Notes under the pieces: model-generated
The model's input: only the letters and a program-made list of their open reading frames with translations
What the model was told of the DNA's origin: nothing
Databases searched by the model: none
In this document: positions 44,851 to 56,010 of the stretch, in pieces
Layout: every line of letters begins with the position of its first letter
Position numbering within the stretch: position 1 is the stretch's first letter
Made by a program: the position numbers and the translations under genes
Assembly: GCF_905404315.1 (NCBI RefSeq)
Contig: NC_066312.1
Location: forward strand, 2,529,001-2,593,000
Direction of reading: 5' to 3'
DNA from: Leptidea sinapis
Taxonomy: Eukaryota; Arthropoda; Insecta; Lepidoptera; Pieridae
DNA length: 64,000 bases

Positions 44851-45196
44851 AATGTTAATTATTACAACTATCTACATTTCAATTATATCACGCGGCTCAA
44901 TTAATATTATTCCTAAATTTAGTAGCTTGCACGTGTGATACCTTACTGAAAACGGCAATATTGAGCTTGGCAGATTTACAATAATTTTCAAAGGAATAAT
45001 ATGTTGATTTATAATTTTCAAAGGAAAACTTATTCAGACGCGCGAGTCTGTGCGTCATGTTGTTTTCGTATTTTCATATGTGCAATAAATTTAACTATTT
45101 TGAGATTGACGACAAATATCGGTAAATACGAATACAACGTGACAGCTCAGACTAAAAGAACTAGAGACTAAAAGAATAAGACCAATAGTAGCGTCG
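44851..45196. other. AT-rich sequence, nothing recognised
   Basis: A local duplication, ATAATTTTCAAAGGA, appears at about 44980 and again near 45015. Confidence 0.4.
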
Positions 45197-45385
45197 TAGC
45201 TAGTGAAATTACTGGGCAAACGAGACTTAACATCTTATGTCTCAAGGTGACGAGCGCAATTGTAGTGCCGATCAGAATTTTTGGGTTTTTCAAGAATCCT
45301 GAGTGGTGCTCCATTGTAATGGACAGGGCGTATCAATCACCATCAGAACGTCCTGCTCGTCTCGTCTCTTATTGTCATATAAAGA
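45197..45385 (+). repeat. SINE-like repeat family A, 3' part
   Basis: From AGCTAGTGAAATTACTGGGC to CTCGTCTCTTATTGTCATA. The foldback is mutated (GTGCCGATCAG ... CTGAGTGGTGC). Confidence 0.65.
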
Positions 45386-45589
45386 ACAATGTCTCGGCGT
45401 CTATTTACGAAAATATTAGATATGACTATCTATTATATTGACGTACAGACATTTCCAGCACAGTTAGTGCACATATTCTTCCCTTCGCGGCCCTCCACAA
45501 ATGGCGGGTGGAGGGGATAGCCCGAAGAGTCTACCCCCGATCGCACTCAGGACTGGAACACGCAAGTTCAGGTCGTAGTCGAAAACTGC

Positions 45590-45995
45590 TCTTGGTAACT
45601 GTAACCAGATATGTTGGACACCTCCAACATACATTGGTAAGCAGACGATAGCACTGGTGATGCCGTATACACGGGCCATGCAGGTCTCTTTCGGGAAATC
45701 GTCGACCAGTGCCGGGAGATACTTGTATCGATCGTCTTCTATCGAGTCCTCTCTAGAGAAGGTCGCGAAATTGGGTAAATTGAACCTTTTCCAATTTAAC
45801 CTCCAGAAGACTCAAGTTTGCGCGTTTACCACAAAAAATACATACGACACCGGTATCTTCGAAAAAAGTACGTACACCTTCCTTAAAGCTGGCAACGCTC
45901 CTGTGATTCCTCTGGTGTTGCAAGAGAATTTGGGGGTGATCACTTAACTAAACCAGGTGACCGGTACGCTCGTTTTTCCTCCTTTTCCATAATGA
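45590..45995 (+). mobile_element. CR1/Jockey-type LINE, deleted copy (family C)
   Basis: RT remnants (SSIESSLEKVAKLGKLNLF-like and QKTQVCAFTTK) are joined directly to the C-terminus (FEKSTYTFLKAGNAPVIPLV). More than 500 bases are missing between them. Tail at 45960-45990 (GCTCGTTTTTCCTCCTTTTCC). Confidence 0.7.
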
Positions 45996-46139
45996 TAAAA
46001 TAACGAATGTAAAATTTTCCTTCCATACAACTGATCGTAAATCTATATAGCCTACATATGCATATGATATTACATACTACTTAACATATTACATTTTTTT
46101 GTGAATTTTTGTTAACCTTTGTGTCCCACGGATAAAAAA
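45996..46139. other. AT-rich spacer
   Basis: Nothing recognised. Confidence 0.35.
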
Positions 46140-46270
46140 TCCATTAAAATTTCATGATTTTTCAAGTATTCATCTGTCTGTCCGTCTGCTTGTACTTCAA
46201 TAACTCAAGAATGGCTTGAACAAAATTGGTGCTTTGTAAGATCATTTGTGATGACCTTATGAATAGGCTA
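46140..46270. repeat. Interspersed repeat H fragment
   Basis: CTGTCTGTCCGTCTGCTTG and AATAACTCAAGAATGGCTTG are shared with 19990-20050. Confidence 0.4.
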
Positions 46271-46799
46271 TATATACATGATGACTACATCCTTTGTTCA
46301 GTATTTTGTTTACACATTTAACAACAATAATGGTAACTGATAAGCAAGTACTTATTGATATTGACACGAGAGTGGGTCAGGGATTGGAAATAATATTCCG
46401 CTTATAGGAACGAGTCTTTATTTGCGTTCACTTTTCTGAACTTGAACTTCACCGGTCTGCCGCTGTTCCTCTTGTCGGCGGCGTTACCTTCAACAGATCA
46501 CACCGCACTGAACGCTAGTTCTCTTCTATCTTCTTCTTCTCCTGGATCACTTCCTACTTCTCCTGCTTTTCTTCCTTCTTTTCCTTTACACTTTCCGAGT
46601 CCTAACTAGAACTGCCATAGGCCATAGGCTAAGCAACTACGGCTTATATACCCCCGGATCTATTCTGTTTTCAAAATGATTCTCTTCCATTCCATCCTTA
46701 AATTTAATCTCTTTACATTATGCTTTAAATATTAAATTGTCCATCCTATTTTCTCTATTTAATCCTCAACTTACTAGAAAATTCTATTAACTTTACAAA
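46271..46799. other. Pyrimidine-rich stretch, unassigned
   Basis: 46500-46620 is strongly CT-rich (TTCTTCTTCTCCTGG, TTCTCCTGCTTTTCTTCC). Possibly part of an unrecognised element leading into the tRNA-like sequence. Confidence 0.35.
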
Positions 46800-46872
46800 A
46801 CCCAAAAAATTCCATACACTGGTGTATCGAACCCGGGTCAGTAGTAAGCACTTTTCCGCTGAGCTACTACTA
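46800..46872 (-). repeat. tRNA-derived SINE head or tRNA pseudogene
   Basis: On the minus strand the A box TAGCTCAGCGG and the B-box-like GGGTTCGATAC are at tRNA-like spacing. The acceptor stem does not pair convincingly (GGTAGTAGTAG against the 3' side), so a functional tRNA is unlikely. Confidence 0.5.
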
Positions 46873-47519
46873 CCTACTGTTGACGGATCTGTCGAAATTA
46901 TCTATACCTTGAGGTTTAACTACTCTCGTCAACGTTACAACGTATACGTTGCTGCACGACATGTTGTTTGACAACTCTCGTCATGTACGTCGAAGCGTTG
47001 CTACGCGACAATATTTTTATTTTTATTTAAATAACAGATCACAGATCCTCTTATAAACGACCCTTTTGGTCTTAAATCTACCTACAATACAATAAACACT
47101 ATATTTTCTATTAATGGCTTCATTTTGCGCACCAGATGGCATACCACCGGTATTCATATCTAACTGTGCCAAGGCTCTAAGTTACCCACTAGATACAATA
47201 TTCAATTATTTTCTTCAGACGGGAATCTTCCATTCTCTATGGAAATGTGGCAACTCAATGGATATTGCCGAATACAGGCCTATATCTCTGTTGACAACTC
47301 TAGTCAAAGTATTCGAATCGCACATTCGTCCTGTGCTTACAGCTCACGTAAAACCAGTACTTATATCCGAGCATCATGGTGTTCACCCCAAAATGTCTAC
47401 TGCAACAAACTTGACATGTCACATGTTTCCAATTTCTGCGGCATTCGACAAAGGTTTGTAGGTAGATGCTGTCTATACTGACACAGCAAAGCCTTCGATA
47501 AAGTTGACCCCTACTTGTT

Positions 47520-47575
47520 TATATGCAAACACCAGGTGACGCTCGTTTGAACTCCTATTCCATTAAAAAAACATA
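47520..47575 (+). mobile_element. LINE family C tail fragment
   Basis: ACACCAGGTGACGCTCGTTTG then TCCTATTCCATTAAAAAAAC is the 3' end of family C, inserted in the family D fragment. Confidence 0.55.
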
Positions 47576-47751
47576 TATTAAATATATATTATATAAAATT
47601 AGTAATAGTCCCTGTACTCAGGTTTGTTGCAAGATGAGAAGAAGATCTTAATAGAATAGTGGTCTGTAAAAAATTAACATCTTCTTAACAATTAAAAATG
47701 CAATTACATTTAAGGATTGCAGGAAAAAGTAACTCGTCAAATCCTCCTACC

Positions 47752-48145
47752 CAGAGGCGGCGCTAACAAATGCGAGGCTCCGGGCAGCAGGTCTTTGCGA
47801 GGCCCTTAGTACCTACTTCGTGAAAAGTATGTGATGCGAATGGAGGTCTAGTTGTTGGATTTAGGTATTTTTCATGTTTGAGGAGAAATGCTAAATATAT
47901 TCAAATAGTAGATAATGAATTTTTCAATTATGTTTTGAATGAATTATTAGTTAACTAACATCAATTTAATTTACCGTTATTTTATAACCATAATAAGTAA
48001 TTAAGGATCAAAATGAAAAGTTTTAAATAAAAAAGTATAATTAAAAATCGAATTTTTTAAATTTGCTTGGGTTGTTGGGCGAGGCCCCTGTAAGAGCGGG
48101 GCCCCGGGCGATTGCCACGTTTACCACCCACTAAGGCCGCCTCTG
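47752..48145. mobile_element. hAT-type MITE, 394 bp
   Basis: Ends CAGAGGCGGC / GCCGCCTCTG with a perfect 8-bp duplication CTCCTACC (47744-47751 and 48146-48153). The ends are GC-rich (GAGGCTCCGGGCAGCAGG ... GCGGGGCCCCGGGCG) and the interior is AT-rich with no transposase. Confidence 0.85.
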
Positions 48146-48260
48146 CTCCTACCATATCAAAGGCTACAAGCTAGACGATGACACAAAAATTAGAGACTTT
48201 GGCGTTACTTTTGATAATAAACTATTCTACATTATTTGAATACAAAACTGGGATTTAACT

Positions 48261-49084
48261 AGGTTGAGACCAGTCATATTGATAAAAATAATTCGATTTC
48301 GTGTAAATATTGCGATTCAATAGTTTGGTGTTAAAAAATACAACACCCATAGTTGTGCCAATAATTGCCCATAGTAGATAATAAAAGCATGTATTCCGCT
48401 ACCATTCCAGTTATTTCATCAAAATTCCTTAAAACATGTTAATTTTTCATTATAATGACATTTATTATGTAATGACAAATTGAATTTTGTCAGGAATTAT
48501 ACAAAAATTCATCCAAATCATGTTCATATTATGTCTAGCTCGCAGTATACAGAATAAAACAGACGGAGTGTTCAATGACACGACGCGGACGGTCGCATTT
48601 CAAAACCTAAATAATAAACGTTAAAATTTAAGTGCATGTTACAATTTTGAACCCCCTTTCTAACTTGTCAATTGAGAGATAACAGTAAGATTCCTGTGGT
48701 AATGAGTTTCATAAGAGCACTTGCTAGGTTTTATCACTTTGTGATTTTGGTTTATATTGCGTGTTGTACTGACATTTGCTATATTATTTAGAGGTATGTT
48801 AAATTCTACGGCTGACATTTCAACGCAGCGAAAATTAATGGAAAATGTGCTACTTACATATGAAATGTAATCGATTTCTTCGCATTCCTGGTAGCATTTA
48901 TGTAAGTTAGAACTACATATAAAGGCGTAATTATTTTAAAACTGACAACTGCAACAAACAGTACGTGGATCGACAATTAACAGTTCCTGTTTTGTTCGAA
49001 AATATGATTCGACGACTAGAGCAAGTGCTCGTGCAAGATATACTATATTAGGTTCGCATACCCACTCAAAATCAGGGCATGTCG
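48261..49084. other. AT-rich sequence, nothing recognised
   Basis: An open frame on the minus strand at 48936-49124 (62 codons) has no recognised family and overlaps the repeat that follows. Confidence 0.35.
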
Positions 49085-49330
49085 GAAACAAACATCCATA
49101 TTCATTTATATGATGAATATGCATGTTTGTTTCCCAGTCATGGATGTTTAAATGTATTGATGTATGTTGATATGTATTTATGTATGTTTAAGTAAGTTTA
49201 TTGGGTTAAATATATCGTCGTCTTGCAACCCATAACACATGCTATATTATACGCCTAATTTGGGGCAAGATAATATGTGAAAAAGTGTGTCAATATTATA
49301 ATATATTAATGTCCCATGGAACACACCCCT
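49085..49330. repeat. SINE/LINE tail with inverted repeat
   Basis: GGAAACAAACATCCATATTCAT and its near reverse complement ATGAATATGCATGTTTGTTTCC are separated by 7 bases. The following GTCATGGATGTTTAAATG and CTTGCAACCCATAACACATG match the tail of the SINE at 20700-20760 and a common lepidopteran repeat. Confidence 0.55.
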
Positions 49331-49699
49331 TCTAATGCAACTAGATAAAAAAGATAAAAGAATATTTTAAAACACCATCAACCATCACCCCCAAAATTTA
49401 TTTTTACTTGCAGAATTGAGCATTGGCACCCAAATCAGAATAATAAGAAAATCAACCATCAACATAAACGTATAATATTCACACGAAAAAGTAAACATAT
49501 TCCATACATTTACATTCTAAGTATTGCATGATGGCATCACAATATGACCATATGACCATAATATTATTATATACCTATATAAATACATAAGTTTTCATAT
49601 TTGAAACAGAGCCATTTCCAATATTCGCTGACTGTATACTTGTCCATCAAAATCGGTTAATGTAACAATACATCTGCTTTCAAATTCCAATATTTTTAT
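49331..49699. other. AT-rich sequence, nothing recognised
   Basis: No recognisable feature. Confidence 0.35.
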
Positions 49700-49885
49700 T
49701 AAAATAAGGATATGAAATCATTTCTTCAAAGTCAAAAATATAATATGCAGTCATGAGAAAAACGGGCGCAAGAAACTCAGAGGGCATTTTTTCATCATCA
49801 GCAGGGCATCAATCAAATTGTTGATAAAAATAAGCCTTATGGCGGTAGCTCTATTCCCAATCTATGGTATCATCATGAAAGTCAT
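49700..49885 (-). mobile_element. LINE family B 3' end
   Basis: GGGCGCAAGAAACTCAGAGGG is the inverted 3' UTR. After about 60 bases GGCGGTAGCTCTATTCCCAA and TGGTATCATCATGAAAGTCAT is the inverted C-terminus (NDFLNDTTDWEWS). Confidence 0.6.
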
Positions 49886-50589
49886 TACCTCACTTTATTT
49901 CTCTATCTTGCTATATCTCCGTGAAATGTCCTGCTCTCTCGCCGTCATTTTTAAGTCTATGGTCACCATTTATCGTGATCGTATGTGTCTTTTTATTATA
50001 GGCTCTTTGGTACGGTGTGCAAAACAAGCATCACTTGCAAATTATTATTAATTAAGAAGCAGCGATATGTTTTGTCAGATTTATAGATTGATGTAAAGGC
50101 GTTGTATTATGATGCTGATCATTATTATTTTAATAATGAAAAAGCCAATACAAACAAATAAAAAAAAAATATATAAATAACGATGTGATAGCACGTTAAT
50201 ATCACGACATCTGCCTAACAGTAATGAAACTGCAAACTGCACTGACGCAACAGGACGAGCGCTGAAGGGGAAAAGGCTTCACATTCTAGTGAGTTCCCGA
50301 GATAATGTGGCCTAATACAGAAAACGTAGACCTGTCACATATTTTGAAGTTATTTCTTTTACAATTTACATTACTGTACAGAATTAAAAATATCCAAACA
50401 TAAAAATGAAGAAGATGAAGAAAAATGCATTTCAGGCGTAGAATTGAGTATAAGTTGCTTTTCGTATAAAAATAAGTGGCGCAAATAACTTCAATGTGCG
50501 CATTCCTAAAAGTTTTTCTTCCATTTTGAAAGACTGAGAAATATTATTGGATATTGGACTTGTTGTTCAAGTATGCAGGTCATTAACAA
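49886..50589. other. AT-rich sequence, nothing recognised
   Basis: No recognisable feature. Confidence 0.35.
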
Positions 50590-50700
50590 ATCAGTCAGTT
50601 TACGACGTGCCCAATTAACAAACACCAAAACAATGGTGTTAATTGTTATTCTATCGGACAAACAAAGCCATGTCAAGGTATATATAATACAACAAGTTTA
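50590..50700. repeat. Interspersed repeat H fragment
   Basis: AACAAACACCAAAACAATGG then TGTTAATTGTTATTC and CGGACAAACAAAGCCATG are shared with 20145-20200. Confidence 0.45.
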
Positions 50701-50984
50701 GTTTTATCACATAATAGTTTGGGGAAAAAATTTTCTTCGTTTTTTATATGACAACTAAAGACATTATTTCCTCTCTTGATTTTAACCTGCCACTGCCTAA
50801 AGAATTCTGAAGCGACCGCATCAGGTGGAAATCTGTAAGTGCAAGATCAGAGCTTTATATCATTTATACATATGCGATAGCTCTTAACACGTTGAAAAAA
50901 TAGCGGCGATCTATTAATTTATATTTACAACAAAACACGCACAATAAAGTTATTACATTACTTAACTTAACTTGCCTTGTTCTA
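50701..50984. other. AT-rich sequence, nothing recognised
   Basis: No recognisable feature. Confidence 0.35.
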
Positions 50985-51036
50985 TTTTTTTTTATGAAAA
51001 TAAGGAACGAGAGAAGCAGGACGTTCAGCTGATGAT
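50985..51036 (-). repeat. SINE-like family A, 3' piece split off by a LINE
   Basis: T run, then ATGAAAATAAGGAACGAGAG and ACGTTCAGCTGATGAT, the inverted end of family A. The adjoining piece of the same copy resumes at 56011 (AATTGATACGCCCTGCCC), so the LINE at 51037-56010 is inserted within it. Confidence 0.7.
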
Positions 51037-54000
51037 ATTTTTTTTTATGGAATAGGAGGACAAACGAGCGTACGGGTCACCTGGTGTTAAGTGATCACCG
51101 CCGCCCACACTCTCTTGCAACACCAGAGGAATCACAAGAGCGTTGCTGGCCTTTAAGGAAGGTGTACGTGCTTTTTTTGAAGGTACCCATGTCGTATCGT
51201 CCCGGAAACACCGCACAAGGAAGCTCATTCCACAGCTTTGTAGTACGAGGGAGAAAGCTTCTTGAAAACCGCACTGTGGAGGACCGCCACACATCCAGAT
51301 GGTGGGGATGATATCCTAACTTGTGGCGTGTCATGCGATGGTGAAATTCGGCGGCAGGAATCAGGTTAAACAGCTCTTCGGAACACTCCCCGTGATAAAT
51401 GCGGTAGAAGACACACAATGAAGTGACGTCTCTACGCAACGCCAAGTGATCCAGCCGTTCACGGAGCACTGAGTCCCCGACAATTCGAGCTGCTCTACGT
51501 TGCACGCGGTCAAATGGATCGAGCAGATACTGAGGTGCACCAGACCAGAGATGACAGCAATACTCCATGTGTGGCCGGACCTGCGCTTTGTAGAGCGCTA
51601 GAATGTGGGCCGGCTTGAAGTATTGCCGTGCTCTATTGATGACGTCCAGCTTCTTCGAAGCCAATTTGGCTTTGCCCTCCAGATGGCCACGGAATTGGCA
51701 ATCGCTCGAGATTTCGAGACCCAGTATTCCGATACTAGGCGCGGCTTTAAGAGAAGTGTTCTCGAAGTTTTTTTAGTGGTAAACGCGCAAACTTGAGTCT
51801 TCTGGGGATTAAATTGGACAAAGTTCAATTTACCCCATTCCGCGACCTTCTCGAGAGAGGACTCGATAGAAGACACAAGTTTCTCCCGGCACTGGTCGAC
51901 GATTTCCCGAGAGAGACCTGCATGGCCCGTGTATACGGCATCACCAGTGCTGTCATCTGCATAACAATGCATGTTGGAGGTGTCCAACATATCATTGATA
52001 TGCAGAAGAAACAGCGTAGGAGATAGCACACAGCCTTGGGGCACTCCAGCATTCACGGGCTTCGGGTTCGAGCAATATCCGTCGACAACGACCTGTATGC
52101 TACGCCCAGTGAGGAAGCTGGAGGTCCACTTGCACAAGCTCTCGGGAAGCCCAAATGATGAAAGTTTTGAGAGGAGCGCCTTGTGCCAGACACGATCAAA
52201 GGCCTTCGTTATATCCAGGCTAACTGCCAGGCCTTCCCCCTTGCTTTCAATAGCCGCCGCCCATCTATGTGTTAGGTATACCAGAAGATCACCTGCCGAC
52301 CGTCCATGGCGAAAGCCGTACTGTCAGTCGTTGATCAACTGGTGACCCTCTAGGTATACTAAAAGCTGATGGCTAATTATGCTCTCCATGATTTTGGAGA
52401 GCAGGGAGGTGATAGCAATAGGCCTGTAGTTCGCCGGATCCGAACTGTCTCCTTTTTTTAGGATCGGATGGACAAGGGCTGACTTCCATGAGTCAGGGAC
52501 TAAGCCTTTGGAATAAGAGTGCCGGAATAAACGCGTTAGCACCGGCGTCAACTCAGGGGCACACGTTCTAAGCACGATTGGAGAAATGCCATCCGGCCCG
52601 CTCGACTTCCTGACGTCCAACGAAAACAGAGCTCGCCTAACAGTTTTCTGTCTGAACTGTACTTCAGGCATAGAGCTCTGACACCGCGGGATGGTCGGCG
52701 GTGTTTTTTTCCGTTGTCATCAAGAGTCGAGTTGGAGGCGAAAAGAGCGCACAGGAGCTCGGCTTTCTCTTTTGCCGTATGGGCCAGGGTTTCATTCCTC
52801 ATGTGCAACGGCGGCATGGACGGCTGGTTGAAGTTACCAAGAGCAGCTTTCGACAACGACCAGAACTTGCGTGTTCCGGTCGGATAACTGGAAAGCTGCT
52901 CGCTCTTAAAACATAATTGTTTGCGGCAGCCCTCTTGGATTTCGAAAGTGATCACAGAATTGTTCTCTGCACCCTCGAGAACCTCGGACTCGATATCCAT
53001 ATTGCTAAAACCAAAATTTTGTGCGGCGGCCATCATGTATTTAAAAAATAAACACCAAATCGATCTCTGCAACCTCGAGAACCTTGGGTACGATATCCAT
53101 ACTGATGAAATCATAATTTTGTGCGGCGGCCATCTTGGATTAGAAAAATGATTACTAAATCGTTCTCAGCACCCTCGAGAACCTAGGATACGATACCCAT
53201 AATTTATTTATCATACTTTTGAGCGGCGGCCATCTCGGATTTAAAATTGATCCCAAAATTTTTTTCTGCACCCTCGAGAACCTCGGACACGATATCCATA
53301 TTGCTGAAAACATAATTTTGTGCGACAGCCCTCATGGATTTCAAAAATGATCACAGAATTGTTCTCTGCACCCTCCAGAACCTCGGACACGATATCCATA
53401 TTGCTAAAATCAAAATTTTGTGCGGTGGCCCTCTTTGATTATAAAAATGTTCACAAAATCGTTCTCAGCACCCTCGAGAACCTCGGATACGATACCCATA
53501 ATGTAGTTATCATACTTTTGAGCGGCGGCCATCTTGGATTTGAAAAATGATCACAAAATCGTTTTCTGCAACCTCGAGAACCTCTGGTACGATACCCATA
53601 ATGTAGTTATCATAATTTTGAGCGGCGGCCATCTCGGATTTAAAAATGATCCCAAAATTGTTTTCTGCACCCTCAAGAACCTCGGATACGATACCCATAA
53701 TCTAGTTATCATACTTTTGAGCGGCGGCCATCTCGGATTTAAAAATGATCCCAAAATTGTTTTCTGCACCCTTGAGAACCTCGGACACGATATCCATATT
53801 GCTGAAAACATAATTGTTTGCGGCAGCCCTCTTGGATTTCAAAAATGATCACAGAATTGTTCTCTGCACCCTCGAGAACCTCGGGTACGATATCCATATT
53901 GCTGAAATCATAATTATGTGCGGCGGCCATCTTGGATTAGAAAAATGATTACAAAATCGTTCTCAGCACCCTCGAGAACCTAGGATACGATACCCATAAT

Positions 54001-56010
54001 TTATTTATCATACTTTTGAGCGGCGGCCATCTCGGATTTAAAAATGATCCCAAAATTGTTTTCTGCACCCTCGAGAACCTCCCACACGAAATCCATATTG
54101 CTGAAAATATAATTTTGTGCGACAGCCCTCTTGTATTTCAAAAATGATCACGGAATTGTTCTCTGCACCCTCCAGAACCTCGGACACGATATCCATATTG
54201 CTAAAATCAAAATTTTGTGCGGCGCCCATCTTGGATTAGAAAAATGATTACAAAATCGTTCTCAGCACCATCGAGAACCTCTGATACGATACCCACAATG
54301 TTGTTATCATAATTTTGAGCGGCGGCCATCTCGGATTTAAAAATGATCCCAAAATTTTTTTCTGCACCCTCGAGAACCTCGGACACGATATACATATTGC
54401 TGAAAACATAATTTTGTGCGACAGCCCTCTTGGATTTCAAAAATGATCACAGAATTGTTCTCTGCACCCTCCAGAACCTCGGACACGATATCCATATTGC
54501 TAAAATCAAAATTTTGTGCGGCGGCCATCATGTATTTAAAAAATAAACACCAAATGCTGCTCTTAAAAAATCTGGAGGCACGGTTATATTTCCTCTTAAG
54601 AACTTTGCAGTTCGGATCCTTTGTGCCCAGCGCCGCAACCCAAGTTCGATACGCCTGTTTTTTGCTGTCAGATGCTGCTTTAACTGACGCATCGAACCAG
54701 GGTTGTGATCTGCCACCGATCGGTACTACAGAGCTTGGTATAAAAATATCCATGCCCTGCAGTATCACATCGCCTACTGCAATGGCGCAGGCACTAGGAT
54801 CATCCGAAGGGAAACAAACCTTGCCCCAAGGGTAGGATGCAAAAAAGGAACGCATCCTATTCCAATCTGCTGACTTGTAGTGCCAAACGCGGCGGGTCGC
54901 TGGTGGTCTGCGACGTTGGCGTCGGATAGGCACTACACTCCTGACCAGGCAATGGTCGGACGTTCCGAGAGGGGCGTCGACAAAGACCTGGTAACCATCG
55001 GGATGTGTAGTCAGCAGAAGATCTAATAAGGACGGCATGTGGACACATCCGGAGCCGCGTTGGCGACTCAACCAATTGGGACAGACCATACGCCAATGCA
55101 AAATTATGCACAGATCGCCCTGCGTAGTCTGTGGTACGTGATCCAAGCCATTCGGCATTGTGCCCGTTGAAATCACCCAAGACCACGATTTCAGCGGAGG
55201 GGATCTGTGGAAGCACGACATCAATTGCCGCTTGAACGCAGCCCATGAGATGATCGGTTTCTGCGTTACCACTATGGGACCTGTAGACACACGCATAGAT
55301 ACGGACTCGGTCGTCTAAATCTACGCGGAGCCAGAGAGTAGACAGGTCCCTACCCTCAAAATTGCCGAGACGGCGACAGCAGATATCCTCCCTAACGTAC
55401 ACACATACCCCGGCATGAGGCAAAAAGTTATGCTCAATTTTGTACCCGGGGTACGTTAAATATGACGTATCGCTAGGTCGAGATATCTGCGTCTCCGTAA
55501 GGAAACACAAGGCCGGCTGCGCCGTCTCAAGGTGGTGGTGGACGGCGATTAAATTGGAGTGAATTCCCCTGATATTGCAAAAGTCCACGTTGAGCGTGGA
55601 GCGGGGTGCCGTGGTGTTACTGCCTCGTTTGTCCTCGGTCATGCGCGGTTCTGTGCCCACCCCAGAATACGAAGGGCGGCCCGAGCGAGAGTGCTCGGGG
55701 AGGGATTCTCCGGCTCTGGTAGAGCCGGTACCCTCCTGGGGTAATATCTTTTTACGGACCACTCTCATCATTTGTGTGGGGGGGGGGGGGGGGGGAAGGG
55801 ATGGCCTGCGGTCCTCGACACTAACCTATGCGAAACATAGCGGTACTAGGCCGCTACTTCACGCCGGTATTCTGTGCGAGTGTGGTAATTAACCCGGACG
55901 AGTCTGGCCCGATTGTGCTGACGTCATAAGACGGCAGCGTGACTCTCCCACTTCTAAAAAGCCCTTAGTCGCCTCTTACGACACCCATGGGCCTGGGAAA
56001 GTACAGGGCA
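51037..56010 (-). mobile_element. CR1/Jockey-type LINE, nearly full length (family C)
   Basis: From 5' (56010) to 3' (51037): a 5' region with CGCCTCTTACGACACCC-type sequence, an 18-G run, an apurinic-like endonuclease (VVLGDFNGHNAEW, then GTSDHCLV in a shifted frame), a linker split by the satellite array, reverse transcriptase (SSGPDGISPIVLR, LDITKAFDRVWH, GVPQGCVLSPTLFL, MHCYADDSTG), the C-terminal region and the tail with TATGGAATAGGAGG. Damage: frameshift near 55045, stop at about 52323, frameshift near 51770. The element would have been about 3.3 kb without the array. Inactive as it stands. Confidence 0.85.
52912..54558. repeat. Satellite array of about 17 units of 99-100 bp, inserted with 10-bp duplication
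   Basis: GCGGCGGCC or related marks recur at 52923, 53023, 53123, 53223, 53322, 53422, 53522, 53622, 53721, 53820, 53920, 54020, 54119, 54219, 54319, 54418 and 54518. The flanks are GCTCTTAAAA at 52902-52911 and again at 54559-54568. Removing 52912-54558 plus one duplication restores the LINE frame (RASRFFK|SEQLSSYP). Unit consensus on the minus strand: ATGGCCGCCGCACAAAATTA, then GATATCGTATCCGAGGTTCTCGAGGGTGCAGAGAAC split over two segments. The array includes repeated open frames such as SEVLEGAEN. Confidence 0.9.

Larger units (their letters stand above)
47105..48260 (+). mobile_element. LINE family D copy, broken by later insertions
   Basis: RT pieces: ASFCAPDGIPPVFISNCAKA, AEYRPISLLTTLVKVFESHI and STATNLTC, then a broken DAVYTDTAKPSIK. 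A family C tail is inserted at about 47520-47575. RT resumes (DLNRIVVCKKL) near 47650, is split by the hAT MITE at 47752-48145, and resumes again with HIKGYKLDDDTKIRDFGVTF. Inactive. Confidence 0.65.

Noticed and set aside
52548..54440. Real protein genes in the satellite array (frames with SEVLEGAEN repeats)
   Set aside because: Open frames arise from the tandem unit; periods of 99 and 100 bases shift frame, and the frames run into LINE sequence by chance.
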